Of a DNA stretch of 38,316 nucleotides, positions 15,848 through 23,436 are shown piece after piece; position 1 is the stretch's first letter, and each line of letters begins with the position of its first letter. A model generated the notes under the pieces. The model searched no databases. It was given only the letters and a program-made list of their open reading frames with translations, and was not told where the DNA came from. Source of the DNA: Bacteroidales bacterium (GTDB lineage Bacteria; Bacteroidota; Bacteroidia; Bacteroidales; F082); the NCBI GenBank assembly GCA_014860665.1, contig JACZJI010000144.1:1-38316 (forward strand), in the 5' to 3' direction. The position numbers were made by a program, and so were the translations under genes.

Positions 15848-16792
15848 ATGATAAAACAGAATAAAAATATAGATCATAGATTACTTTCCTGGATCATCTT
15901 AGTTGGCTTGGTGCTGACCTGGGGAAGTTCTTTTATCTTGATGAAAAAAGGACTAATATATTTTACCGGAGAAGAAGTGGGCCTGATTCGTATTAGTATC
16001 GCCTTCTTGTTTTTGTTGCCTTTTGCAATAAAAAGAATAATGACTCTTGATAGAAAATATTTTATCCTGCTTACTATTTCAGGGACAATTGGTAGTTTGA
16101 TACCGGCATTGCTTTTTGCCATTTCCGAAACAAGAATTGATAGTGCTCTTGCAGGAACCTTGAATTCACTTACCCCGTTGTTCGCCCTTACTATCGGGCT
16201 AACTTTGTTTAAACAGAAGACAAAATGGTTTAATGTTATGGGTGTTTTTATCGGTTTGGTGGGAGCCCTGGGGATCATCCTATCCAATAGCAAGGGGAAA
16301 ATTCAGGTTGACTTCCTTTACTCTTCACTGGTGATCTTTGCCACTATCCTTTACGGGATCAATGTAAACTTTGTGAAACATTTCTTTAAAGGGATAAATG
16401 CGCTCACTATTACAGTAATGTCTTTTTTCTTTATCGGGATTCCGACCATTATTTATACCTTGTTATTTACACCTGTTGTACACAAGTTAATTAGTCGACC
16501 GGAAACATGGCATGGTATAGGATATATTGCAATTCTCGCTGTTGCAGGATCCGGCCTGGCTTTGATAGCTTACAATCATTTGATAAAGCTTACCACGGCA
16601 GTTTTTGCTTCCTCAGTCACGTATTTGATTCCTACAGTTGCAATTTTATGGGGAGTTTTGGATGGAGAACAACTTGCCCCAGGCTTTTTCTTGTGGTTCC
16701 TTGTGATTTTAACAGGAGTCTTCCTTGTTAACGCTAAATCTTTAACCAATATAAATTTAGCTTCGAAGATTATATTTTGGAAAAATAAATGA
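15848..16792 (+). CDS. DMT superfamily (EamA) inner-membrane transporter
   Basis: A 314-residue protein with about ten membrane helices in two EamA halves. The first opens with the family motif LVLTWGSSFILMKKG (residues about 20-34) and has ALAGTLNSLTPLFALTIGL near the end of the repeat; the second repeats the pattern (YGINVNFVKHF, then FASSVTYLIPTVAILWGVLDGE). EamA proteins export metabolites or amino acids; the substrate cannot be predicted. ATG 15848 is chosen because the next methionine would remove the first helix. The gene is codirectional with the rplU operon, which has its own promoter. Confidence 0.9.
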   Translation: MIKQNKNIDHRLLSWIILVGLVLTWGSSFILMKKGLIYFTGEEVGLIRISIAFLFLLPFAIKRIMTLDRKYFILLTISGTIGSLIPALLFAISETRIDSALAGTLNSLTPLFALTIGLTLFKQKTKWFNVMGVFIGLVGALGIILSNSKGKIQVDFLYSSLVIFATILYGINVNFVKHFFKGINALTITVMSFFFIGIPTIIYTLLFTPVVHKLISRPETWHGIGYIAILAVAGSGLALIAYNHLIKLTTAVFASSVTYLIPTVAILWGVLDGEQLAPGFFLWFLVILTGVFLVNAKSLTNINLASKIIFWKNK

Positions 16793-16799
16793 CAATAAA

Positions 16800-16829
16800 T
16801 TTGTTAGTAAATTTTTTTTAGTATTTTTG
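16800..16829 (+). promoter_or_regulatory. Promoter of rplU-rpmA
   Basis: TTTG (16800-16803), 18 bases, TATTTTTG (16822-16829): a textbook Bacteroidota promoter and the best internal reference for the consensus in this window. Leader about 32 bases. Confidence 0.75.
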
Positions 16830-16866
16830 CACCTCCAAAATTGACAGTATTTTAAAGATAAACAGG

Positions 16867-17178
16867 ATGTACGCAATAGTTGATATAGCCGGACAGCAAT
16901 TCAAAGTAGAACAAGGTCAGGAGATTTTTGTTCACAGACTCAGTGAAGATGAAGGCGCAAGTGTGAAATTTGACAAAGTTTTACTAATTGACCAGGATGG
17001 CAAAGTAAACGTCGGAACCCCGGTTGTTGAAGGGGCTAATGTGGACGTAAAGGTTTTGGAACATGTTCGTGGAGACAAAGTAAAAGTCTTCAAGAAAAAG
17101 AGAAGAAAAGGCTATCAAAAAGAATCTGGCCATCGTCAGGATCTAAGCAAAGTACTCATTGAGAAAATTACTTTTTAA
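16867..17178 (+). CDS. rplU: 50S ribosomal protein L21
   Basis: A 103-residue protein with the L21 pattern throughout: MYAIVDIAGQQFKVEQGQ at the start, VGTPVVEGANVDVKVLEHVRGDKVKVFKKKRRKGY, then GHRQDLSKVLIEKI. It binds 23S rRNA in the large subunit. First gene of the rplU-rpmA operon, with 19 bases to rpmA. Confidence 0.98.
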   Translation: MYAIVDIAGQQFKVEQGQEIFVHRLSEDEGASVKFDKVLLIDQDGKVNVGTPVVEGANVDVKVLEHVRGDKVKVFKKKRRKGYQKESGHRQDLSKVLIEKITF

Positions 17179-17197
17179 CGCAAAAAAATTTTAGAAA

Positions 17198-17464
17198 ATG
17201 GCTCACAAAAAAGGAATGGGTAGTTCCCATAACGGACGCGAATCAGAAAGTAAACGACTGGGTGTAAAAATTTATGGCGGACAAGCCGCTAAAGCGGGTA
17301 ATATTATTATAAGACAGAGAGGTACTGTTCACCATCCCGGCATTAACGTTGGTATGGGAAAAGATCATACACTCTTTGCTCTTGTTGATGGTGTAGTGGA
17401 ATTCAGAAAGAGGAAGAATAATCGTTCCTATGTAAGCGTTATTTCTCTCGAAGCAGATCAGTAA
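17198..17464 (+). CDS. rpmA: 50S ribosomal protein L27
   Basis: An 88-residue protein. [20 protein letters not shown] is the standard bacterial L27 start, with the N-terminal tail reaching the peptidyl-transferase centre; [27 protein letters not shown] sequence and [17 protein letters not shown] follow. The tail is uncleaved in type, with no Firmicutes-like N-terminal extension. A strong terminator follows. Confidence 0.98.
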   Translation: MAHKKGMGSSHNGRESESKRLGVKIYGGQAAKAGNIIIRQRGTVHHPGINVGMGKDHTLFALVDGVVEFRKRKNNRSYVSVISLEADQ

Positions 17465-17489
17465 GCACTATACTTCTCATATATATTTT

Positions 17490-17524
17490 AAGTCCGGCGC
17501 AATCTTGTGCCGGACTTTTTTTGC
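17490..17524 (+). terminator. Rho-independent terminator after rpmA
   Basis: AAGTCCGGC (17490-17498) pairs with GCCGGACTT (17509-17517); the stem can extend by a G-U and a C-G pair. A T run follows. Confidence 0.9.
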
Positions 17525-17608
17525 TTTTCTAATCTTGTTATATGAAATTATCCGAAATTGAGTGAATGTTTTTAATATAAAGGGTTTCCAAAGCACTTTT
17601 AACTTTGC

Positions 17609-17616
17609 TATCTTTG
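17609..17616 (+). promoter_or_regulatory. Bacteroidota -7 box for serS
   Basis: TATCTTTG (17609-17616), identical to the CRISPR-repeat box, 18 bases before ATG 17635. No TTG at the usual distance. Confidence 0.55.
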
Positions 17617-17634
17617 CCACAAAATCGTTATTTC

Positions 17635-18906
17635 ATGCTTGAACTTCAGAGAATCAGAGAAAATAAAGACTATGTGATTGAACGGCTCGCTGTCAAGAAT
17701 TTCGATGCTGCTCCGTTAGTCGAAAAAATTGTTGAACTGGACCAGGATCGCAGGGCCAAACAGAAAGAACTGGACGACCTTTTGGCACAGTCAAATCAAC
17801 TGGCTAAAGAAATCGGACAGTATTTTAAGTCAGGTGAAAAGGAGAAAGCAGAAGCTACCAAAAAAGAAACGGTGGTTTTGAAAGAAAAATCAAAGTCGCT
17901 GAGCGAAGAGTTGGACCGGATTGTTGCGGAACTGGATGCTGCACTCATCGAACTTCCTAACCTACCACATGCATCAGTGGCATCTGGAAAAGGTGAAGAT
18001 GATAATGAAATTGTTTTTTCGGAAGGTGAAATTCCAACATTAGGTGCTGATGCTATTCCGCATTGGGAGCTGGCTGAAAAATACCAGATTATTGATTTTA
18101 ATCTTGGAAGTAAAGTCACAGGTGCCGGTTTCCCGTTTTATCGGGGAAAAGGGGCTCGCCTGCAGAGAGCATTAATTAACTTTTTCCTGGATGAAGCATT
18201 GCAGGCAGGATATCTGGAGTACCAACCTCCGTTACTGATTAATGAAGCTTCCGGTTATGGAACCGGGCAGATCCCCGATAAGGAAGGACAGATGTATTAT
18301 GTCGGTGTTGACAAGCTTTACCTGATTCCTACGGCTGAAGTTCCGATTACCAATATTTACAGAAATGTCATGTTGAAAGAGGAAGATTTTCCTATCAAGA
18401 ATGTGGCTTATTCTAATTGTTTCCGTCGTGAGGCAGGTTCTTACGGAAAGGATGTCCGCGGGTTGAACCGTTTGCATCAGTTTGATAAGGTGGAAATTGT
18501 GCAGATTCAGCATCCTGATAAATCTTATGATACGTTGGAAGAAATGAAAGCCCATGTGGCCGGACTGCTGCGCAAGCTGGAACTTCCTTTCCGGATTTTA
18601 AGACTTTGCGGTGGCGACATCAGCTTTACTTCGGCACTTACTTTTGACTTCGAAGTTTATTCGGCTGCCCAGAAACGATGGCTGGAAGTCAGTTCCGTTT
18701 CTAATTTTGAAAGCTATCAGAGCAACCGTATGAAGCTGCGTTATAAAGATAAGGACAGTAAAACGCATCTGGCCCACACATTAAACGGAAGTGCCCTGGC
18801 ATTACCACGTGTGGTGGCAGCATTGCTTGAAAACAATCAAACAGAAAAGGGCATCCTTATACCGAAAGCACTTCAGAGCTATACCGGGTTCGAGTACATC
18901 GATTAG
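17635..18906 (+). CDS. serS: Seryl-tRNA synthetase
   Basis: A 423-residue class II aminoacyl-tRNA synthetase, normal length. Start at ATG 17635 (MLELQRIRENKDYVIERL), the usual SerRS opening; an in-frame TTG ten codons earlier overlaps the promoter and is rejected. Residues about 25-105 form the long antiparallel coiled coil that grips the tRNA-Ser variable arm. The catalytic domain has motif 2 NCFRREAGSYGKDVRGLNRLHQF-like sequence near 262-284 and motif 3 LNGSALALPRVVAALLENNQ near 382-401. Followed after 24 bases by rsmA in the same direction, probably one transcript. Confidence 0.97.
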   Translation: MLELQRIRENKDYVIERLAVKNFDAAPLVEKIVELDQDRRAKQKELDDLLAQSNQLAKEIGQYFKSGEKEKAEATKKETVVLKEKSKSLSEELDRIVAELDAALIELPNLPHASVASGKGEDDNEIVFSEGEIPTLGADAIPHWELAEKYQIIDFNLGSKVTGAGFPFYRGKGARLQRALINFFLDEALQAGYLEYQPPLLINEASGYGTGQIPDKEGQMYYVGVDKLYLIPTAEVPITNIYRNVMLKEEDFPIKNVAYSNCFRREAGSYGKDVRGLNRLHQFDKVEIVQIQHPDKSYDTLEEMKAHVAGLLRKLELPFRILRLCGGDISFTSALTFDFEVYSAAQKRWLEVSSVSNFESYQSNRMKLRYKDKDSKTHLAHTLNGSALALPRVVAALLENNQTEKGILIPKALQSYTGFEYID

Positions 18907-18930
18907 CTTTGTTGAAACACCTTAATTTCT

Positions 18931-19701
18931 ATGGTCAGGCCAAAAAAACATCTGGGGCAGCACTTTCTCACGGATAAAAATATCGCAAGAAAGATCACCC
19001 AGTGTCTGGGTACTGAATATAGTTCAGTTTGTGAACTGGGTCCAGGAACAGGTGTCCTGACGGAAATTCTTCTTGAGAATAATCTGATTTCTTCACTTAC
19101 ACTGGTTGAGATAGATACAGAGTCTGTAGAATATCTTCACGAGCATTTTCATGATGAGAGACTCCATATTGTGGAAGCCAATTTTCTGAAAACAGATCTT
19201 CGCGAAATCATGGAATCTCCTTTTGCTTTGATCGGGAACTTCCCATACAATATTTCCAGCCAGATATTTTTTAAAGTGATTGATTACAGGACTATGATCC
19301 CTGAAGTAGTTGGGATGATACAAAAGGAAGTAGCGGAGCGTATTGTGGCGAAATCAGGAAACAAAACCTATGGGATTCTCAGTGTTTTATTGCAGGCGTG
19401 GTTTGATATCGAATATTGTTTTACTGTAAATGAAACAGTGTTTTTTCCACCTCCCAAAGTGAAATCAGCGGTCATTAAACTGCGTCGCAATGCGACGGAA
19501 AAACTGGGTTGTGATGAAGCGATGTTTTTTAAAGTCGTAAAAGCCGGGTTTGGCCAAAGAAGAAAAACATTGCGAAATGCCCTAAAACCTTTGACCGGAG
19601 TTTTGCAAAGCGATCATGTTTTATTAGACAAACGGGCTGAGCAGTTGACAGTATCTGATTTCGTGATGCTTACGAATTTTGTAGAAACGGTTTTGCAATA
19701 A
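18931..19701 (+). CDS. rsmA: 16S rRNA dimethyladenosine transferase
   Basis: A 256-residue enzyme that dimethylates the two adjacent adenosines in the 3' hairpin of 16S rRNA. Seen: PKKHLGQHFLTDKNIARKIT at residue 4 onward, SAM motif I VCELGPGTGVLTEILLEN, acidic LVEID, and the catalytic motif NFPYNISSQIFFK near residue 108 (NxPY of N6-adenine methylases). The C-terminal region FGQRRKTLRNALKPL is the usual helical domain. Length fits the family. Confidence 0.96.
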   Translation: MVRPKKHLGQHFLTDKNIARKITQCLGTEYSSVCELGPGTGVLTEILLENNLISSLTLVEIDTESVEYLHEHFHDERLHIVEANFLKTDLREIMESPFALIGNFPYNISSQIFFKVIDYRTMIPEVVGMIQKEVAERIVAKSGNKTYGILSVLLQAWFDIEYCFTVNETVFFPPPKVKSAVIKLRRNATEKLGCDEAMFFKVVKAGFGQRRKTLRNALKPLTGVLQSDHVLLDKRAEQLTVSDFVMLTNFVETVLQ

Positions 19702-19787
19702 ACGTTACAAGATATAATTCGTTTTTTCTCTATTAATGGCTTGAATAGGCGGTCTAAAACCTGATAACAGCATCGCTGTTTAATGGC

Positions 19788-19795
19788 TATATTTG
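19788..19795 (+). promoter_or_regulatory. Bacteroidota -7 box for uvrC
   Basis: TATATTTG (19788-19795) predicts a transcript start near 19801, about 16 bases before the TTG start of uvrC. Confidence 0.5.
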
Positions 19796-19816
19796 TATCC
19801 GGTAATATAATTTATT

Positions 19817-21634
19817 TTGAAAGAAGCCTCCACAGCAATAGCTTCTATCGTCAGAAGCCTTCCGGATAAGCCCGGTGTTTATCGATATTACGATAAAACA
19901 GGAAAAATAATATATGTAGGGAAGGCAAAGAATCTCAAAAAAAGGGTTTCAAGCTATTTTAACAAGGAACATGATAGCGGAAAGCTTCGGGTTCTGGTAA
20001 GGAAAATTGCAGATATTCAGTTTATTGTTACTGAGACTGAGCTGGATGCATTGTTGTTGGAAAATAACCTTATCAAGAAATTCCAGCCACGCTACAATGT
20101 AATGCTGAAGGATGATAAGACCTATCCCTGGCTTTGTATCAAAAAAGAGCCGTTTCCAAGAGTCTTCCCAACAAGGCATGTTATTAATGATGGTTCAGAA
20201 TATTTCGGACCTTATGCTTCGGTTAAAATGATGAATACCTTGCTGGACATAATCCGGCAACTTTATCCTTTAAGAAATTGTTCTTTAAACCTTACCAGAA
20301 GAAATATTGAGAAAAATAAATTTAAAGTCTGTCTTCAGTATCATATAGGAAACTGTCTCGGGCCTTGTGAAAATCTTCAGACGGAAGAGGATTACCTGGA
20401 AACATTAGATCAGGTGCGCAATCTTATTAAAGGTAATCTCAACAAGGTGATCGATAATCTGAAAAAGATTATGAAACAGTATGCAAAAGATTTGCAGTTT
20501 GAAAGAGCTCAACAGGTAAAGGAGAAGATTGAAATTCTTGAAAAATACAGGAGTAAATCGGTGATTGTAAATCCGCGTATTAATAATGTGGATGTCCTAA
20601 GTGTGTTGGATGGTGAGAATGAAGCATATGTCAACTATCTTAAAGTGGTGCAGGGTTCAGTGATGCAGTCGCATACAGTTGAGGTTAAAAAGAAGCTGGA
20701 TGAAACGCCTGAAGAAATTCTTGTTCTAGCGATGACTGATTTACGACAGCGGTTTGAAAGTACTTCAAAAGAGATAATACTGCCCTTTAAAGTCTCATTT
20801 CCTTATGAAGATGTTAAGATTACTATTCCGTTAAGGGGAGAGAAAAAACAATTATTAGAACTCAGTCAGCGGAATGCCTGGTACTTTAAGATGGAAAGGA
20901 ACAAGCAACAGGAACTGGTAGATCCTGAAAGGCACAGCAAAAGAATTCTGGAGAAAATGAAAACGGATTTGCGCATGAATGAGTTCCCGGTAACTATTGA
21001 ATGTTTTGATAACTCGAACTTTCAGGGGGCTTATCCGGTTGCCTCCATGGTACAGTTTGTAAATGCCAAACCCATGAAAAAGGAATACCGGCATTTTAAT
21101 ATAAAAACAGTGGAAGGCCCCAACGATTTTGCTTCGATGGAAGAAATAATCCTACGCCGGTATGGACGTCTTTTATCGGAAAATAAAACACTTCCAAACC
21201 TGATTATTGTGGATGGAGGTAAAGGTCAGCTTAGCGCTGCAGTGAAAAGTTTAAAGGAATTGGATCTGTACGGAAAGATAACCATCATTGGTATAGCCAA
21301 AAAACTGGAGGAGCTCTATTATCCTAATGACCCGCTGCCTTTATATCTTGATAAAAGATCAGAAACACTTCGTGTAATTCAACAATTGCGGGATGAAGCG
21401 CACCGCTTTGGAATTACGCATCATCGTAAGAGGAGAGATAAAGGAACACTAAAAACTGAATTGGATTCCATCAAAGGGATAGGTCCCGAAACAGCTGAAA
21501 AACTTTTAAGGGAATTCAAATCTGTAAAAAAGATCAAAGAACTGGATGAAGATGCATTGACTCAGGTTGTTGGGAGGTCAAAAGCTGCGGTTGTAGTAAA
21601 ATATTTTGTCTCCAAAACGGAGAAGTCTGAATAA
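19817..21634 (+). CDS. uvrC: UvrABC excinuclease subunit C
   Basis: A 605-residue nucleotide-excision repair nuclease that makes both incisions around damage bound by UvrB. Domains: GIY-YIG nuclease (GVYRYYDKTGKIIYVGKAKN near residues 20-40), Cys-rich segment (CLQYHIGNCLGPC near 173-185), UVR/UvrB-binding helices near 205-240, RNase H-like domain (ECFDNSNFQGAYPVASMVQF near 395 and NLIIVDGGKGQL near 462) and two helix-hairpin-helix motifs at the end (IKGIGPETAEKLL). TTG 19817 is the start: a TAA lies 7 bases upstream (19808-19810), the only other codons between are TTT and ATT, and the first ATG is well inside the nuclease domain. Confidence 0.96.
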   Translation: MKEASTAIASIVRSLPDKPGVYRYYDKTGKIIYVGKAKNLKKRVSSYFNKEHDSGKLRVLVRKIADIQFIVTETELDALLLENNLIKKFQPRYNVMLKDDKTYPWLCIKKEPFPRVFPTRHVINDGSEYFGPYASVKMMNTLLDIIRQLYPLRNCSLNLTRRNIEKNKFKVCLQYHIGNCLGPCENLQTEEDYLETLDQVRNLIKGNLNKVIDNLKKIMKQYAKDLQFERAQQVKEKIEILEKYRSKSVIVNPRINNVDVLSVLDGENEAYVNYLKVVQGSVMQSHTVEVKKKLDETPEEILVLAMTDLRQRFESTSKEIILPFKVSFPYEDVKITIPLRGEKKQLLELSQRNAWYFKMERNKQQELVDPERHSKRILEKMKTDLRMNEFPVTIECFDNSNFQGAYPVASMVQFVNAKPMKKEYRHFNIKTVEGPNDFASMEEIILRRYGRLLSENKTLPNLIIVDGGKGQLSAAVKSLKELDLYGKITIIGIAKKLEELYYPNDPLPLYLDKRSETLRVIQQLRDEAHRFGITHHRKRRDKGTLKTELDSIKGIGPETAEKLLREFKSVKKIKELDEDALTQVVGRSKAAVVVKYFVSKTEKSE

Positions 21635-21664
21635 CAATAACCATGCGTAACAAATAAATAGCGC

Positions 21665-21698
21665 AAAAAAAAGGCGCTTCAAAAAGCGCCTTTTTTTT
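21665..21698. terminator. Bidirectional terminator between uvrC and tonB
   Basis: A perfect 15-bp stem: A8-GGCGCTT (21665-21679) / AAGCGCC-T8 (21684-21698), loop CAAA. T runs form on both strands, so it serves uvrC and the convergent tonB operon. Confidence 0.92.
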
Positions 21699-21717
21699 GT
21701 TGTTTTAAATCTCAAAT

Positions 21718-22395
21718 TTACTCAAGTGTAAATTTAACAGGGAGGTTGAAAGATACACGTACCGGTTTCCCACGTTGTTTACCGGGAATCCACTTTGGCA
21801 TACTTTTTACAACACGAACAGCTTCTTCGTCGCAACCGCCACCGATACCACGAAGAACTTTCACGTGGTCGATTTGTCCGTTAGGCTCAACTACGAAGTT
21901 GATAAAAACACGACCCTGAATTCCACTTTCCTTTGCCAAGGAAGGGTATTGAATGTGAGTAGCAAGATATTTCATCAAAGCTGGCATCCCACCCGGGAAT
22001 TGAGGCATGTCTTCAACAACTACAAAGATTTGCTGTTGCTGAACGTCTTCGTCTTCAACAGGAGGAGTATAATTAGCTACAGCTGTACTCTGGGAGGCAC
22101 TTACGTCGATATCAACGTTATCGTTGACTTTCACATCATTGCTAACAATTTTAATTTGAGTTACTTGCTTCGGCGGAGGTGGCGGAGGTGGCAGATTTTG
22201 TTTCTGTTCTGTAATAGGAACTAATTCTTCAGTGTTATGCTGCACCTGTTGCTGAAGCATAGCGACAGACCGCTTTTGATAACTCTTTGCATTTAAGGCA
22301 AAATAGATGAGCGCCATTGCAACAACAAGGCCGATCTCAAAAAAAATCGCCTTTTTGCTCTCTAAATCACCTTTTGATGTTTTTCTGGATTCCAT
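21718..22395 (-). CDS. tonB: Energy transducer TonB
   Basis: A 225-residue inner-membrane-anchored periplasmic protein that transmits proton-motive force to outer-membrane receptors. One N-terminal helix (IFFEIGLVVAMALIYFAL, about 18-35), a proline stretch (seven P near 69-75), a low-complexity VDIDV and glutamine-rich linker, and a C-terminal TonB domain from about residue 140: PQFPGGMPALMKYLATHIQYP, GIQGRVFINFVVEPNGQ and AVRVVKSMPKWIPGKQRGKPV. The 60-base gap to the VanZ gene and the shared direction make it the last gene of gcvH-VanZ-tonB, a recurring order in Bacteroidota. Confidence 0.94.
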   Translation of the reverse strand: MESRKTSKGDLESKKAIFFEIGLVVAMALIYFALNAKSYQKRSVAMLQQQVQHNTEELVPITEQKQNLPPPPPPPKQVTQIKIVSNDVKVNDNVDIDVSASQSTAVANYTPPVEDEDVQQQQIFVVVEDMPQFPGGMPALMKYLATHIQYPSLAKESGIQGRVFINFVVEPNGQIDHVKVLRGIGGGCDEEAVRVVKSMPKWIPGKQRGKPVRVSFNLPVKFTLE

Positions 22396-22455
22396 CTTAA
22401 TTTATTTATGTTCAAATTTTCCGCAGCTAAAATAGTTATTTTATCTTTCACTACT

Positions 22456-22845
22456 TTATGCATTTCTGATTTTTTTTCTAAAAGCGAAGTAAAAGCCGAC
22501 CCATCCTATAAGGGCTCCCACTGCATCTGCGTAAAAATCGAAGCGGCTTCCACTTCGGCCTACGAATACAAATAATTGCAATATTTCTGTAATCATGCCA
22601 AATACCGAAGTAATTAGTACAGAAACTATGCCAAACCAATAACGGTTCTTACTAAAAAAATATTTTTCCCTGAGACCATAAAGTATCAGAAACATCAAAA
22701 TCCCGAAAATTGTTATATGAACCAACTTATCCGGTTCAATCCATCCCCAGAATTTATGTATCCTAGGGATATAGGAACCGGGTATTCCCGTTAGAACGAG
22801 TATAATTATTGACCAAATGGCGGCAGGTAAAAATTTTTTTAACAT
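22456..22845 (-). CDS. VanZ-like family membrane protein
   Basis: A 129-residue protein with four helices. It has the VanZ-like features WSIIILVLTGIPGS near the start, DKLVHITIFGILMFL (second helix, with a conserved histidine) and TEILQLFVFVGRSGSRFDFYADAVGALIGW near the end. The ATG at 22845 is preferred over an adjacent in-frame TTG. It lies only 7 bases after gcvH. The function of this short VanZ-like group is unknown; the name comes from the teicoplanin-resistance protein and should not be read as resistance. Confidence 0.9.
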   Translation of the reverse strand: MLKKFLPAAIWSIIILVLTGIPGSYIPRIHKFWGWIEPDKLVHITIFGILMFLILYGLREKYFFSKNRYWFGIVSVLITSVFGMITEILQLFVFVGRSGSRFDFYADAVGALIGWVGFYFAFRKKIRNA

Positions 22846-22852
22846 CAAAATA

Positions 22853-23233
22853 TTAAGCTTCAGTTAGTTCTTTGTAGGCTTCAGCATCCAGCAGATCATC
22901 GAGTTCTGAGGAATCAGTCAATTTAATTCTGACGATCCAACCTTCACCATAAGGATCTTTGTTGATAAGTTCGGGAGTGTCTTCCAGCTTTTCGTTAAGT
23001 TCCAAAATAGTTCCTCCTATAGGAAGCAACAGGTCAGAAACTGTTTTTACTGCTTCAACAGTTCCGAAAACTTCATCTTTGTCCAATGTTTCGTCGATTG
23101 TTTCGACTTCTACAAAAACAATGTCTCCCAATTCTTTCTGGGCAAAATCGGTTACTCCAATTAAGGCTTCATCACCCTCTACTTTGATCCATTCGTGATC
23201 GTTTGAATACTTTAAATTTTCTGGTATATGCAT
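22853..23233 (-). CDS. gcvH: Glycine cleavage system H protein
   Basis: A 126-residue lipoyl carrier that shuttles the aminomethyl group of glycine between the P, T and L proteins. Opening MHIPENLKYSNDHEWIKVEG is typical of the phylum. The lipoylated lysine is K63 in FGTVEAVKTVSDL; NKDPYGEGWIVRIKL follows. ATG 23233 is chosen over an upstream extension to 23335, because the extension is unlike the family and a TAAATTTG promoter box (23260-23267, minus strand) lies inside it. The P and T proteins are not in the window. Confidence 0.95.
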   Translation of the reverse strand: MHIPENLKYSNDHEWIKVEGDEALIGVTDFAQKELGDIVFVEVETIDETLDKDEVFGTVEAVKTVSDLLLPIGGTILELNEKLEDTPELINKDPYGEGWIVRIKLTDSSELDDLLDAEAYKELTEA

Positions 23234-23259
23234 TTCTTTTTCTGTTAGAATTAAGGCTT

Positions 23260-23267
23260 CAAATTTA
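23260..23267 (-). promoter_or_regulatory. Bacteroidota -7 box for gcvH operon
   Basis: Minus-strand TAAATTTG predicts a start near 23253, about 20 bases before ATG 23233. This supports the shorter gcvH start. Confidence 0.45.
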
Positions 23268-23412
23268 GGATATTTTTTTATCTGAACTTCACGACTTTTT
23301 AAGAATAAAAAATGGAACGACTTGATCGGGGCCAAATAAAATTCAAAGAAGAATTTTACAATTTCTGAAGAAGGAATTACTTTGCCTTTCAGGTTATCTG
23401 AATCATAAATAA

Positions 23413-23420
23413 TACTTTTG
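23413..23420 (+). promoter_or_regulatory. Bacteroidota -7 box for the ABC-F gene
   Basis: TACTTTTG (23413-23420) is 16 bases before ATG 23437; upstream element unclear. Confidence 0.45.
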
Positions 23421-23436
23421 CAGAAAAGTAATCCGG

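Noticed and set aside
17605..17634. Ten-codon upstream TTG extension of serS.
   Set aside because: It overlaps the promoter box, and the usual SerRS start is at ATG 17635.
22456..22845. VanZ-like protein as an antibiotic resistance gene.
   Set aside because: The short VanZ-like proteins beside gcvH in Bacteroidota are housekeeping; no resistance context is present.
23234..23335. Upstream extension of gcvH.
   Set aside because: It is unlike the family and contains the promoter box.
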